A DNA stretch of 42,081 nucleotides from Spirochaetaceae bacterium (GTDB taxonomy: Bacteria; Spirochaetota; Spirochaetia; Treponematales; Breznakiellaceae). The stretch is taken from contig JAITCP010000180.1 in NCBI GenBank assembly GCA_031283025.1, positions 1 to 42,081 on the forward strand, written 5' to 3'. The notes beneath the pieces are model-generated. The model had not been told where the DNA came from. It worked only from the letters and a program-made list of their open reading frames with translations, and did not search any database. Shown piece by piece: positions 24,001-32,427 of the stretch. The number at the start of each line of letters is the position of its first letter. Positions within the stretch are counted from its first letter, which is position 1. The translations under genes and the position numbers were made by a program.

Positions 24001-27000
24001 CTGGTTAGGTGAATAGGCGGCTTTTCCGTTTGCATCCGCGCTAATGACGGTAATTTTGGGACGCGTACCGTCCAGTCCAATATCCTTCTTTTTTTGCAAG
24101 GTATAATCGTCCGTTGTCCAGTTAGGCATGGTTACCGACTCGCTTTTGCCTCCGGGGATAAAAGCCTGGCTGTTTCGTATATTGTCCATTATTGTTGTTT
24201 CAGGATACGTTACGGGGAGCGTAATGGGCACATTCCCTCCGACTCTTCCCCCGTACCAGGAGGAGGGAGGGGGGCCGCCGGGAGGATAACCGCTAATATC
24301 CTCATACATTGTTTCCAATAAGCCGCCAAATCCTTCCTCAACGACAAATTCAAAATCAAGGGACAATGCGGGATTGGCCTTAGTGGGCGGCGAGTTACAA
24401 ATGATAGACCTATACTGAGGGGTTCCATTAAAAAGATAGCGCACATTAATCTGTGGGTATCCGTTGGGTACGTATATCTGGCCGGAAAAATTGGCTTTAA
24501 GGGTTATCTTTTCGCCTATGCCATAGGTACCCGATTGGCTGGTTGTGGTTATATTTTCCAGCCGCGCCGCGTTGGTAACCGCAATGGTACGCTGTACCAT
24601 TGCTACATTGCCAAGCATATCCTCCGCCTCAAACAGGAAGGTTCTTTGGGCTATATCCGGAAAATACTCACAAAAACTAAAGGCCTCATCCGCCCCGTTA
24701 TAGCCGCTTCCCACTGCCGGTGCCAAATCCTTGTCGGACAAGGTTATGTCCTTCATGCTTATGCTCTTAACGGCAATGTCGCCGCCTTTTGACGCGGTAA
24801 TCCAGTATTTCACTATGGTTTCCCGCGGGTACATTGAGAACGGAGTGGAAAGATCGCCTGCGGCGCTTTTGGCTTTTATTGCATTGTAAACATTAGAATC
24901 CGAATTATACGCGTTAAGGGCGGCATAATATGCCGGGGTAAACCCGCCCGTCGCGTCGTCGGGATACCCCACATCATTCGGATTGGGAAGTTTCTTGCCG
25001 CCAACCTCCGGCATAACATCAATTTTGTGGGTAAGATCCGATACAGTAAGATTTGGGGGAGTTTTCATTCCCAACAGGCGGAGCTGCCGGAAAACGTCGT
25101 GCCCCATATTGTCCTGGGCGTAAAAGATAAAGAGCTTTGTTTCGTTTTCAAGATCGCCGTTATAGGTAAAATTTTTGTAACTGCTCTTTATGTCGTCCGG
25201 CACGTCCATAACGTTGAATGTTTTTTCAAATTTCTGGTTTCTGTACACAGTAGTCGAAATTACCTCTATATCACCGGGAAACGTGTCGGCATTTGGGTCA
25301 AATTTCCCCTCTGCAAAGCCCGATCCGGGGCCGCCGCTTTCTTGGAACTCCCAGTGTTGTACGCCCGCCAGGGCGGCGTCAAAGCTGGCAGGATAGCTGC
25401 TTGCTTTTAGGGCGTTTTGCACCCTGGTAATATAATTGTCGGCCCCATCCGGCATTCTAAAGGGAATCCACGCCATGCGGAATACTTTAACGCCGTTCTG
25501 GCCTGTCTGGTTTTCCCTTAGGGTGTAACCCTTAATGGTAAAAGATGCGCCGTCTGCAAGCGATGGGAAGGTGTTTTCTTCCGGACAGCCGTTTTCTTTA
25601 TCAAAAACAATCAGCGGCGCGTTCTCGTCTACAATTTTTACTTTCCAGACTTTGTAAGTCCAAACGTTTTTATTCGTGCGATTCGGGCCTTCTCCCGTGT
25701 GGGGAGAAAGTTTATTGTCGGCGGCCATGGTAAACAGCACATAATCGCCGTAATCACCTTCTTTATTTCCCGTTTGAACATACACAAGTTTTTCATCAAT
25801 GCTATTGTCTATAAGCTGCTTAATTTCCATGTCTTTTTGGTCACTCGGCGTTAATTCATATTTATCATACTGCCAGTTATATAACCTGCGCTCCGCCGTA
25901 TCGTTAATAACAAGGGAATCCATTCCGGTTCCGGTAAGCCGCTGTTTTAGCCATGCAACTTTTGCGTTATCATTCGCGCCTTGAATTTTTATGCCGCCTG
26001 AGTATACATCCTTTTGTCCGTTCCACTGTTCCTGGGTAAAAAGGCCCGCATAGGCCCAAAGAAGACTGTCATCGTCATAGAAATCAACCGGAAGCGGAGT
26101 ACCGCGCGATATGGTGTTTTCTGTACCGGAATCCTCAATGTCTTGCAATACTGTTAATCTTATGGCAGGATCAAGAACGCCTTTAGGATCATCCGACAGC
26201 GCCCACATACATATATAACCCTCGTCTTCCTCGACAATCTCGGTTATATTTTTGCTTTTATCAATAGCTTCAACAACAATACGGTAATAATAACGCTCGC
26301 CGTTATCATAATAATTGGTTCTATACGCGGCGCCCCATTTTGCAGCGCCGGCTTCTATTATTTCCTCTTCCTTTACTAACCAGCGGGGAAAATAATACGT
26401 ACGGTCATCGACTATATCTTCTTCCTCCAGTACTTTCAAACAAAAATCTATATCTTTTTTATAATCGTAAATTTTTAACTTTACACTTTCAATTCTGGTT
26501 TCTTCATCATTAAGCATGGCGTCCACATAGAACCAGCCGTTTTGGTAACGGTATAAATTGTCCTTTTTTTCTCCTTTGGGGTCAAGTGTTTCCAGTTCCT
26601 TTAAGTCCGGATACGGTTCAAGACGGCTCGGCCTGGTATCTGTACGCTGAATAGATATATTTTCAACTATGGGCGGCCTAATATCAATAATCAGGGTAAC
26701 AAAGGCAATGGAGTCCGCGCCGCAGTTTCCTATATTGTCGTAGGCGGAAATCTGAGCCATAATTTTTTCACCGTTTCGGCTTTCATCAAACATCAGCTCA
26801 ATTTCCCAGCGATCTCCGTTTATGACTGCCGTTAGAAGTTCTTCACCGGTTACGGAATCGGTCATTACAACCTTGCTAACCCCGACATTATCTTTAACAG
26901 TTCCGGTAAGTTTTTCGCCGTTCCGTACATAGAGGGGGTTTTGAACCTTGTCCATGGTAAGTACGGGGGGCTCCCAGTCTATTTGCCTTCCAAAGCCCAG

Positions 27001-27135
27001 AGGCGAGCCGCAGGTACTTAAAACGACGGTACAAACGCTTATAACGGCAAAAAGAATAATTAACGGAGGCTTTTCCAAAACTTCAGTTTTTGGAAAAGCT
27101 ACCTTAGATTTTAGGTTATTCTTAAAGAACGACAT
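21010..27135 (-). CDS. Giant Ig-repeat lipoprotein (2041 residues)
   Basis: It starts at ATG 27135 after GGAGG with a 5-nt spacer. A long basic segment of 24 residues comes before the hydrophobic core LIILFAVISVCTVVLS and the lipobox TC (Cys42), then GSPLGFGRQIDWEPPVL, matching CGNPVALGSKLDIYGPVL of the next gene. N-terminal Ig-like units (TGTVKDNVGVSKVVM; IIDIRPPIVENISI) are followed by large spacer domains, then modules of the type SxQANGSYRAGSTLTFNLNF (three or so between 860 and 1330). The C-terminal domain (about 1890-2041) carries YRTVIALNYG, SIAGFPV and WYFLTWGG, shared with the neighbour, and ends YGYNISCGNGTNW. It stops 10 bp before the next gene's ATG, so the two are coupled. Likely a surface protein; the ligand is unknown. 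Residues 13-22 lie on a hairpin repeat. Confidence 0.85.
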   Translation of the reverse strand: MSFFKNNLKSKVAFPKTEVLEKPPLIILFAVISVCTVVLSTCGSPLGFGRQIDWEPPVLTMDKVQNPLYVRNGEKLTGTVKDNVGVSKVVMTDSVTGEELLTAVINGDRWEIELMFDESRNGEKIMAQISAYDNIGNCGADSIAFVTLIIDIRPPIVENISIQRTDTRPSRLEPYPDLKELETLDPKGEKKDNLYRYQNGWFYVDAMLNDEETRIESVKLKIYDYKKDIDFCLKVLEEEDIVDDRTYYFPRWLVKEEEIIEAGAAKWGAAYRTNYYDNGERYYYRIVVEAIDKSKNITEIVEEDEGYICMWALSDDPKGVLDPAIRLTVLQDIEDSGTENTISRGTPLPVDFYDDDSLLWAYAGLFTQEQWNGQKDVYSGGIKIQGANDNAKVAWLKQRLTGTGMDSLVINDTAERRLYNWQYDKYELTPSDQKDMEIKQLIDNSIDEKLVYVQTGNKEGDYGDYVLFTMAADNKLSPHTGEGPNRTNKNVWTYKVWKVKIVDENAPLIVFDKENGCPEENTFPSLADGASFTIKGYTLRENQTGQNGVKVFRMAWIPFRMPDGADNYITRVQNALKASSYPASFDAALAGVQHWEFQESGGPGSGFAEGKFDPNADTFPGDIEVISTTVYRNQKFEKTFNVMDVPDDIKSSYKNFTYNGDLENETKLFIFYAQDNMGHDVFRQLRLLGMKTPPNLTVSDLTHKIDVMPEVGGKKLPNPNDVGYPDDATGGFTPAYYAALNAYNSDSNVYNAIKAKSAAGDLSTPFSMYPRETIVKYWITASKGGDIAVKSISMKDITLSDKDLAPAVGSGYNGADEAFSFCEYFPDIAQRTFLFEAEDMLGNVAMVQRTIAVTNAARLENITTTSQSGTYGIGEKITLKANFSGQIYVPNGYPQINVRYLFNGTPQYRSIICNSPPTKANPALSLDFEFVVEEGFGGLLETMYEDISGYPPGGPPPSSWYGGRVGGNVPITLPVTYPETTIMDNIRNSQAFIPGGKSESVTMPNWTTDDYTLQKKKDIGLDGTRPKITVISADANGKAAYSPNQFYVKTGETINFTLTADKQIRASDTVPRLQYQIRQGNSNLGGPYSTAFTYSRPNGQNALVFSLPINATSCPVDGELVNVSLYTGTDGGTILDNVDNTVDLTTVTSFELGSTRFFIKKSISDPPTGTIGSSTLGVNPNTPILFNTNPTLTINASAFSWNGTPAPEGGGNWENSIEYSINGGGTWIPYTDPVLITASGTSNLRARYKDRAGNEGTARSQVIQLNSTFPNLVSVGAAQANGSYRAGSTLTFNLNFADTVRVTNAANVTITLRNRAAASADEATYITLPTNTAANTNVTTVTFNWQNITNKEMRDGLYISAVNLNGLTDLFGSLGPSGTAAWNSGTAGNISVSNCPNLAAGIIVDAIAPSVTARTPQHNTAPAATDPAVSSIMLTFREPVMKGGGTITIRPRGNYAIPPVLEDSGYYLGTDGNRYSASGVNRTYISSFYDIYNALPAGSVERGYLAQGSSMSDLTLNARTGQNAGPYIKMTHGLVEGYGYTGNYSGTITNNAAASANSPNLGGTGAHTAMIPDTATKWVLDYQYGITQNVTAVNNIRAALTRAKWRWQEIDVVNTTVGGTNNTQVTIPLSEPLLKGLEWDVYYPAGAFTDMAGNNAPASDNTTYYFTSPGVQAPVIRVNRRSYDAKNEYWEAKWTLTNTTATWDGNNTKPYNPPPNSADWSAATSNFAVNGVAGDNGWGIKDFDTVHYRVESESPNAAVTAQYYQGADSNGGGVTAAWAGSVADSNTGTTLQITPMTWNQAAGNTPGEWVLSNLIRRSRNNADQTYTVITKNSTPESRTSVGTLRMFRSYNRDLTKAQLDGTGLSGAILSGGQSVLTFNSLEASKSYIVGTAILNGANAKGYEGVYRTVIALNYGTNRGRYFAVQGSNIKNGMPSIAGFPVRDAEETGDNRYNKVFYNDNDDAGPYQRFYWVSTEIVCEWYFLTWGGRSRATGTNADSGVGNGGNNNGTHQTPGEVNNYLMIGYGDLTYGYNISCGNGTNW
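27070..27098. repeat. Hairpin repeat inside signal-peptide codons
   Basis: CTTTTCCAAAAC (27070-27081), loop ttca, GTTTTTGGAAAAG (27086-27098). The centre aaaacttcagttttt is the same as in the first hairpin of the 120-bp repeat at 32246. It encodes residues 13-22 (AFPKTEVLEK) of the lipoprotein, ahead of the hydrophobic core. Confidence 0.8.
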
Positions 27136-27174
27136 AACAACCTCCGCTTTGGCCTTTCAAAAAGCTGGTAACAT

Positions 27175-27195
27175 CTAAAAACCGCCTGTTTTTAG
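27175..27195. repeat. Hairpin between the first two giant genes
   Basis: CTAAAAAC (27175-27182), 5-nt loop cgcct, GTTTTTAG (27188-27195), followed by aaatttccc. This resembles the last hairpin of the 120-bp repeat (CTAAAAAC, aacc, GGTTTTTAG, aaggttcccc). It lies in the 71-bp gap upstream of the 2041-residue gene and could act as an attenuator or RNA-processing site. Confidence 0.7.
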
Positions 27196-27206
27196 AAATT
27201 TCCCAT

Positions 27207-30200
27207 CTAAAAAATGTAAACACGTAACCCCATTATAACATGGGGAATAATAACTTTTATTCCCTGGGCGGATGCGTTAGCGTCCGTGGGAACAAACCAC
27301 AACTGGCCTTCTGTAAATACGCTGAATGTCCTAAATGCTCTTCTTTTCCCGGTGGCGCTTATGCGGGGGAACTCAATTTGCAGCAACAGGGCGCTCATCC
27401 AGGTTGATTCTCCGCTTTGGGTGTAGCCTTCATGCATAAGATCAAACAGTGAAAAGTTCGCGCCCAAAGAGAAGGTAGCGGAAAGCCATTCCCAGTCCGG
27501 CCCGGCAAAAGAACCAAAGGGTAAGCGGTATACGTTTGCCAGGAGTTTTAGCTCAAATACATGGCCGCCGTAACGCACGGTGGGCTTCCCGTCAATGCTT
27601 TTTTCCCCGCCTAAAGCTTCGTATTGCTTCTGGTCAATATATCCGTAACTGCCCTGTATTTTTACGTTGTCGTCATAGAAGGAAAGGCCTATCCCCACGT
27701 CGAAGTAAGTTGCGCCGCCGGAGAATATGGGCGCAAACTGGCCAAGTTGTTCGTGAAAGAACTGCCCGATAAGCGGCGGTATAGTCCCTTCAAAGTACAA
27801 ACCCTGCAGGAAGCCGGGAACGCCGTAAAACGCTTTATCGCCTTTTCGCAGATGATACGTTAAACTTATCAGTTCTATGTCGTCCTTCGCGGAACCGGAA
27901 TAGGCAATTTCCGCATTGTACCTGCTGCCCGGTTCAGGGGAAATAACCCGGATTAACGGCGGGGTCTTGTCTACCTGCACAAGGAGCCGCGTTACGGCAA
28001 CTTCCCGGTTTTTCATGGTAGTCCGCACCAGGATATAGTGCAGCCCTTCTTTCATTTCTCCGGTTTCCAGGCGGTAACGGTAGTTCACGTTCTTTTTGGT
28101 GCTTTTGTCGGTTCTATGGAACGTCCTTCCGTTGTCAAAACTTATTTCCGTATAATCGGGAGTCTTTGCCTTGATTTCATCGGCAATATCCTTTGGAATT
28201 TTTTTACCGGCAAGCATTTCCAGGTCTTCTTCACTTAAGACATAGCCGGTGCGCCCGGAAAGGTAGGGCCTGTCATAGGCAAAATCGCCGTAACTGATGT
28301 TGTCAATGGTAATCCACGGGCCGTCCGTGCGGTAAATGACATTTTGAGCGCGGGACTGTACCAGGGCGCTGCCGCCAAAAGTGCTGTGAACAATGAGGGA
28401 ATTTGTACCGGCTCCGACTTCCTCGGGTCCAAGAGAGAAACGGAAAAATCCGCTGGAATCAACTTCCTGTGTACTGCGGTCAATGCCGTTTATCCGTATG
28501 GTTACTGTTCCCGGCTTGTTGGTACCCCCGGCATAGCCGTACACGTTAAAGTTACCCTGAATTTCTTCATTGTTAAGGGGGTACAGTATTTCAACAAAGT
28601 CACGCAGGGTTTGCCGGGCAAGCTGGACGTTCCGTGAAACGCGGGTTATGTTTCCGGCTCTGTCCTGTGCCAGAATTTCCAGGTTGTAAAGGCCGTCTGC
28701 CTGCCTGCTTATGTCAAATTGTTCTTTTAGGGGGGTGGAAATTGCGCCAAGCTTGCGTGTACCCACGCTCGATCCGCTCTGAAGGCTGCGGATTTCCATG
28801 CTTATGCTTTCCAGATTGGGATCAAGGATCTGCCCCATTATGGATACAATACCGGTAAGCTGGGAACCGTCTATCGGAGTGTCCAGTATAATTTCCGGGG
28901 GCGTATTGTCAATGTTAATCATCGTTGAGTAAGTGGCCTGTATGCCGTACTTGTCTTCTATCCGGTAAAAGACCACGTGGGGGCCGTCTTCAAGTATTTT
29001 TGAATTGAACCGGTAACTCCAGGTTTCCGTACCGGCGGCGGTGTTAAAGCTGTTGCCGTTATCAACGGAAACTTTTACCTCTTTAATGCCGTTCCTGTCC
29101 GCCGCCGTTCCCCTTACTTCTATTTCATCCCGTAATACGGTGTCTATATTGGGGAATGTTATAGACCCTGTGGGCTCGGCAAGAGATACCCTGAAGTTAC
29201 GCCGTTCCGGCTTGCTTCTAACGCCGTATATGTCCTCTGCAATGACTGTTATGTAATGTTCATTGTCTGTCATTCTGGAAATGGGGATGGGGATGGAAAA
29301 GCCGTTTTCCGCTTCTATGGTTTGCTGTTGGCCGTTGTCCAGGCTCCAGTACACTTTGGCTATTGCGTCGTCATCAAACATAACGCCGGACACTAAAAAG
29401 TCAGATGTTATTACTTCATTATCCTGCGGCAGGATTACAAAAACAGTGGGGATGTCCATTTCATTATCGATAACAAATTCCCACCTGTCCAGCACGGAGC
29501 GGTTCCCCGCCATATCTTCAAAGGTAAAACGCATGGCGTTGTCAAGCGGCATTTCTATGGAGTTTGTTACAATTTCCAGGAATTTAGGGGCGTAGTCTTT
29601 ATCCCATGTGTCAACGTTAAATACTTCTTTGGTTATTGCCCGCTGGTTCCCCGCAGCCGCCCTTGTATAGGTAACGGTTTTCAGGGTGTTTGCGTTGCTG
29701 ACGGCAAAGCCCATGCGTATCATTCCGTTTACCCGCGCTTCCGCTATTGGCATAATAAGCTGCGCTTCCGTTGGTTTGGTTTTCTTTACCACGGTAAATC
29801 TGGCTATGGTTGTTTTATTAGCGTCATTGGATGACTTTACAAGTATGTTAATGCCCCCGTCTTCAACGGCGTTTATGTCAATTGTCCGGTTTATTTCCGC
29901 GCCGCTTCCCAAGCCCAGCCAGGTAGCGCCCAGATCCAAAGAATATTCAGCCGGCGTAAAGGGAACGGCGCTTGCAATATTCAACCGTACCGGAACGGTG
30001 CCCTGTACCAGTTTGCCGTCAGGAACATCGCGGAAGGTGATTGTAGGCCCGCCAAAGGCGGCAAGTATTCTGAACGGAGCGCTGTTGGAAGCGCCCCCCG
30101 CGCTTTGATAAGACAGGGTAAGCGGGCCAAAATTCCCCTCACGCAGGGCCTGTATTCTTGCCCGTCCGAATTGATCTACGCTTACGCTAAAGTTTTCCGC

Positions 30201-32105
30201 TCCCGTCCCGCGCAGCGCCACGCTTTCCAGCGGGTCTCCTATTCCATAGAGAACGTCTTCAGCGGAATCCATCAATATGCGGCCGTCCGGCAGCGTTTTC
30301 TGGCTTGCAATAACAAAGGAGCCTGCCGGATCGTACATATCCGCAACAACAAACACGTATTCATAGTAAACAGCTTCACGGTTAAACTTGTCCTTGGCGC
30401 GTAATTCTATCTTTGTCAGCCCCTGCGTCAGGTTCACCGGAACCGGCACTGTGGCGCGGAACCCGTCTTTCCCGGAGCTTGCCTTGACCGCTGCCGGGGG
30501 AAAATCCCCAAAAGCCACGGAAGCGGAAGTTAAGGAAGAAGCCTTCACGTTCAATTCCATTACCATCTTTGCCACGGGCTGTATTTTCATGCCCGAATAG
30601 AATTGCTGGGTAACATTGCTCTTGCCGGAAGGGAAGGTAATTGTGGCAAAGCGCGGTTCGGGCAGGGGGCCGGGAACCACTATGCCCTTTAACGGAACCT
30701 TGGGGCCGGCGATGCCGGAAACATCCTTGGCCCACACTTCAATGTTATGAACGCCTTCAGGAAGATCCGGTATAATAAACTGGAAATAGCCGGAACAGGG
30801 AATTGCAACTTCCGCTCCTCCGTTAATTGAATAAAGAACGGAAGCGACGCCGTCTGCCGCCGTAGCGGTTCCCTTAACCGCCAGATAATTGGTTTCAGTT
30901 AGGGTAAAGCCGGAGGCGGGTTCCTGTAATGTTACCCGTGCCATGCCCGCATTTTGATCTACTTTATATTTTTGTTTGGCAACGGTTACATTGCCGGAAA
31001 CATCCTCCGCCTTAATTTCTATGTCTATGGCGGAAATTTTTTGGCCGCGGGTGTCAATGTCCAATGACCACCAGGAATTTCCCTTTATAAGGGGGATTTC
31101 CCCGCTGTCCTTGCCTGCTTTCCAGGTTACTTTGTTTATCCCAACCGGATGAGAGGCGTACCCTGCAATGGTAAAAACGCCGAAAACAACCGTTGATGGA
31201 TCAGGGTAAACAATCTTTACTTCCGGGTTCGTATTGTTCGCAAATAAGAGGTGTGCGGCGCTCCCAATGGAACCCGTCCCGTCCTTGGCTTTCAGCCAGA
31301 TAACAGCCGGCCCGTCATCAAACGTTTTGCTGTTAATGGCGATTTCCCAATTATACAACGCGTTCCTTTTGTCATATTTTACGGATACCGGAACATAGGT
31401 TTTCCCGTTGTCAACCGAATAACTTAAACTGCTTATTCCGTTGCCGTCCTGGGCCGTGCCTTTCAGGTTTACCTTCCCGGAAACCAGCGCCCCCACTTCA
31501 TGGCTGGTTACGGTAATTTCCGGGTTTTTCCGGTCAAGATTCCAGAAAACCTGATGTTTTTTATGCTGTTTTGGCTTGAAACTCGTTGAAATGCCGGAAA
31601 GTTCGTTTATGTCCGTCGCCCATGCCGTTATGGTGTACTCGCCGTCAGTCCAAATTTCAGGATTTGTCGTATCAAGCATGAAAGACCAGAATTCGGTCCC
31701 TCTTGCGCGGGTACGTATCAGTTCTTCACCTTTCCCGTCCCTGCCGCGGTTAATGGTAAGCTCAACATATCCAACGCCGTCATCATCGGTGGCAATGCCA
31801 ACAATGTTAAGGTTCCCCTGTACCCGCATATTATAGCTGGGGTTGATAACGGTTACTCTTGGCAGATCTGATTCGGGGTCAATGTAGATGTTTTCCGGGC
31901 CCCCCAAAGCAACATTACCGGCTTTGTCGGTGGCTTCATACAGGTAATTGTACTTCCCCGCCGGTTTGGTTGAAGTATCTACCGGATCGGTAAACCCGGA
32001 CGGATCCGCAGCTTGACGGGATATATTCTCTTTTCTGCCGCCCCCCCAAAGAGCCGTACAGAAACAAGCCAATAAAATGCAGAAAAGAAAAGTGTTTTTT
32101 GCCAT
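27207..32105 (-). CDS. Giant Ig-repeat protein with C-terminal barrel-like domain
   Basis: A 1632-residue protein from ATG 32105 (AAAGGGG 7 nt upstream; an earlier in-frame ATG at 32144 lacks a signal peptide start). The signal MAKNTFLFCILLACFCTALW precedes GGGRKE. About nine Ig-like modules follow, each with a block like VNLKGTAQDGNGISSLSYSV, VEVRGTAADRNGIKEVKVSV or VSIMGQILDPNLESISMEI, so the Big-type bacterial Ig fold is likely. The last 210 residues (from about GVPGFLQGLYFEGT) change to amphipathic aromatic strands (FDVGIGLSFYDDNVKIQGSYGYI; WLSATFSLGANFSLF; GLRVYIF) and end in Phe, as outer-membrane beta-barrels do. It probably anchors in the outer membrane with the Ig stalk in the periplasm or outside. 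First gene of the giant cluster. Confidence 0.85.
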   Translation of the reverse strand: MAKNTFLFCILLACFCTALWGGGRKENISRQAADPSGFTDPVDTSTKPAGKYNYLYEATDKAGNVALGGPENIYIDPESDLPRVTVINPSYNMRVQGNLNIVGIATDDDGVGYVELTINRGRDGKGEELIRTRARGTEFWSFMLDTTNPEIWTDGEYTITAWATDINELSGISTSFKPKQHKKHQVFWNLDRKNPEITVTSHEVGALVSGKVNLKGTAQDGNGISSLSYSVDNGKTYVPVSVKYDKRNALYNWEIAINSKTFDDGPAVIWLKAKDGTGSIGSAAHLLFANNTNPEVKIVYPDPSTVVFGVFTIAGYASHPVGINKVTWKAGKDSGEIPLIKGNSWWSLDIDTRGQKISAIDIEIKAEDVSGNVTVAKQKYKVDQNAGMARVTLQEPASGFTLTETNYLAVKGTATAADGVASVLYSINGGAEVAIPCSGYFQFIIPDLPEGVHNIEVWAKDVSGIAGPKVPLKGIVVPGPLPEPRFATITFPSGKSNVTQQFYSGMKIQPVAKMVMELNVKASSLTSASVAFGDFPPAAVKASSGKDGFRATVPVPVNLTQGLTKIELRAKDKFNREAVYYEYVFVVADMYDPAGSFVIASQKTLPDGRILMDSAEDVLYGIGDPLESVALRGTGAENFSVSVDQFGRARIQALREGNFGPLTLSYQSAGGASNSAPFRILAAFGGPTITFRDVPDGKLVQGTVPVRLNIASAVPFTPAEYSLDLGATWLGLGSGAEINRTIDINAVEDGGINILVKSSNDANKTTIARFTVVKKTKPTEAQLIMPIAEARVNGMIRMGFAVSNANTLKTVTYTRAAAGNQRAITKEVFNVDTWDKDYAPKFLEIVTNSIEMPLDNAMRFTFEDMAGNRSVLDRWEFVIDNEMDIPTVFVILPQDNEVITSDFLVSGVMFDDDAIAKVYWSLDNGQQQTIEAENGFSIPIPISRMTDNEHYITVIAEDIYGVRSKPERRNFRVSLAEPTGSITFPNIDTVLRDEIEVRGTAADRNGIKEVKVSVDNGNSFNTAAGTETWSYRFNSKILEDGPHVVFYRIEDKYGIQATYSTMINIDNTPPEIILDTPIDGSQLTGIVSIMGQILDPNLESISMEIRSLQSGSSVGTRKLGAISTPLKEQFDISRQADGLYNLEILAQDRAGNITRVSRNVQLARQTLRDFVEILYPLNNEEIQGNFNVYGYAGGTNKPGTVTIRINGIDRSTQEVDSSGFFRFSLGPEEVGAGTNSLIVHSTFGGSALVQSRAQNVIYRTDGPWITIDNISYGDFAYDRPYLSGRTGYVLSEEDLEMLAGKKIPKDIADEIKAKTPDYTEISFDNGRTFHRTDKSTKKNVNYRYRLETGEMKEGLHYILVRTTMKNREVAVTRLLVQVDKTPPLIRVISPEPGSRYNAEIAYSGSAKDDIELISLTYHLRKGDKAFYGVPGFLQGLYFEGTIPPLIGQFFHEQLGQFAPIFSGGATYFDVGIGLSFYDDNVKIQGSYGYIDQKQYEALGGEKSIDGKPTVRYGGHVFELKLLANVYRLPFGSFAGPDWEWLSATFSLGANFSLFDLMHEGYTQSGESTWMSALLLQIEFPRISATGKRRAFRTFSVFTEGQLWFVPTDANASAQGIKVIIPHVIMGLRVYIF

Positions 32106-32163
32106 TATTATACCCCTTTCATTGCAAAATCCCCTCTCCCACAATGATTTTTTCCAGCTTTAT

Positions 32164-32194
32164 ATTATACACTAAATATCATTAATATCGGCAA
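32164..32194 (-). promoter_or_regulatory. Probable promoter of the giant surface cluster
   Basis: On the minus strand: TTGCCG (32194-32189), 19-bp spacer, TATAAT (32169-32164) preceded by TG. The spacer is longer than the best 17 bp, but the -10 box is perfect. Transcription would start near 32157, giving a leader of about 50 nt with the ribosome site AAAGGGG at its end. Confidence 0.55.
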
Positions 32195-32230
32195 ATTTCC
32201 GAAAAAATTTAAGGTTTTTCTACTTTTTAT

Positions 32231-32394
32231 GTACTTTTTGTTAATGGGAATCTCTGAAAACTTCAGTTTTTAGAGATTTACCTCTGAAAAACGCACGTTT
32301 CGCAGCCCAAAGGGCGAGAAACCGCAAAGGAACCTCTAAAAACAACCGGTTTTTAGAAGGTTCCCCAATTTTTATAAAAATTAACAAAAAGTAC
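32231..32394. repeat. 15-bp inverted repeats flanking the 120-bp element
   Basis: gtactttttgttaat (32231-32245) and its exact reverse complement (32380-32394) flank the multi-hairpin repeat directly on the left and 13 bp away on the right. The second copy of the element at 40232 lacks these arms, so they are not part of the repeat itself, or were lost there. Confidence 0.75.
32246..32366 (+). repeat. 120-bp multi-hairpin repeat, copy A
   Basis: 121 bp holding three potential hairpins: ATCTCTGAAAAC/GTTTTTAGAGAT (loop ttca), a middle one around GTTTCGCAGCCC-aaa-GGGCGAGAAAC, and CTAAAAAC/GTTTTTAG near the right end. The reverse complement of 40232-40350 matches it over its whole length with few differences (my manual alignment). 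It lies between the divergent giant cluster and the YkgJ-type gene. Confidence 0.88.
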
Positions 32395-32427
32395 CGATAT
32401 TCAATAGCAAGCGGCTGGATACAATCA

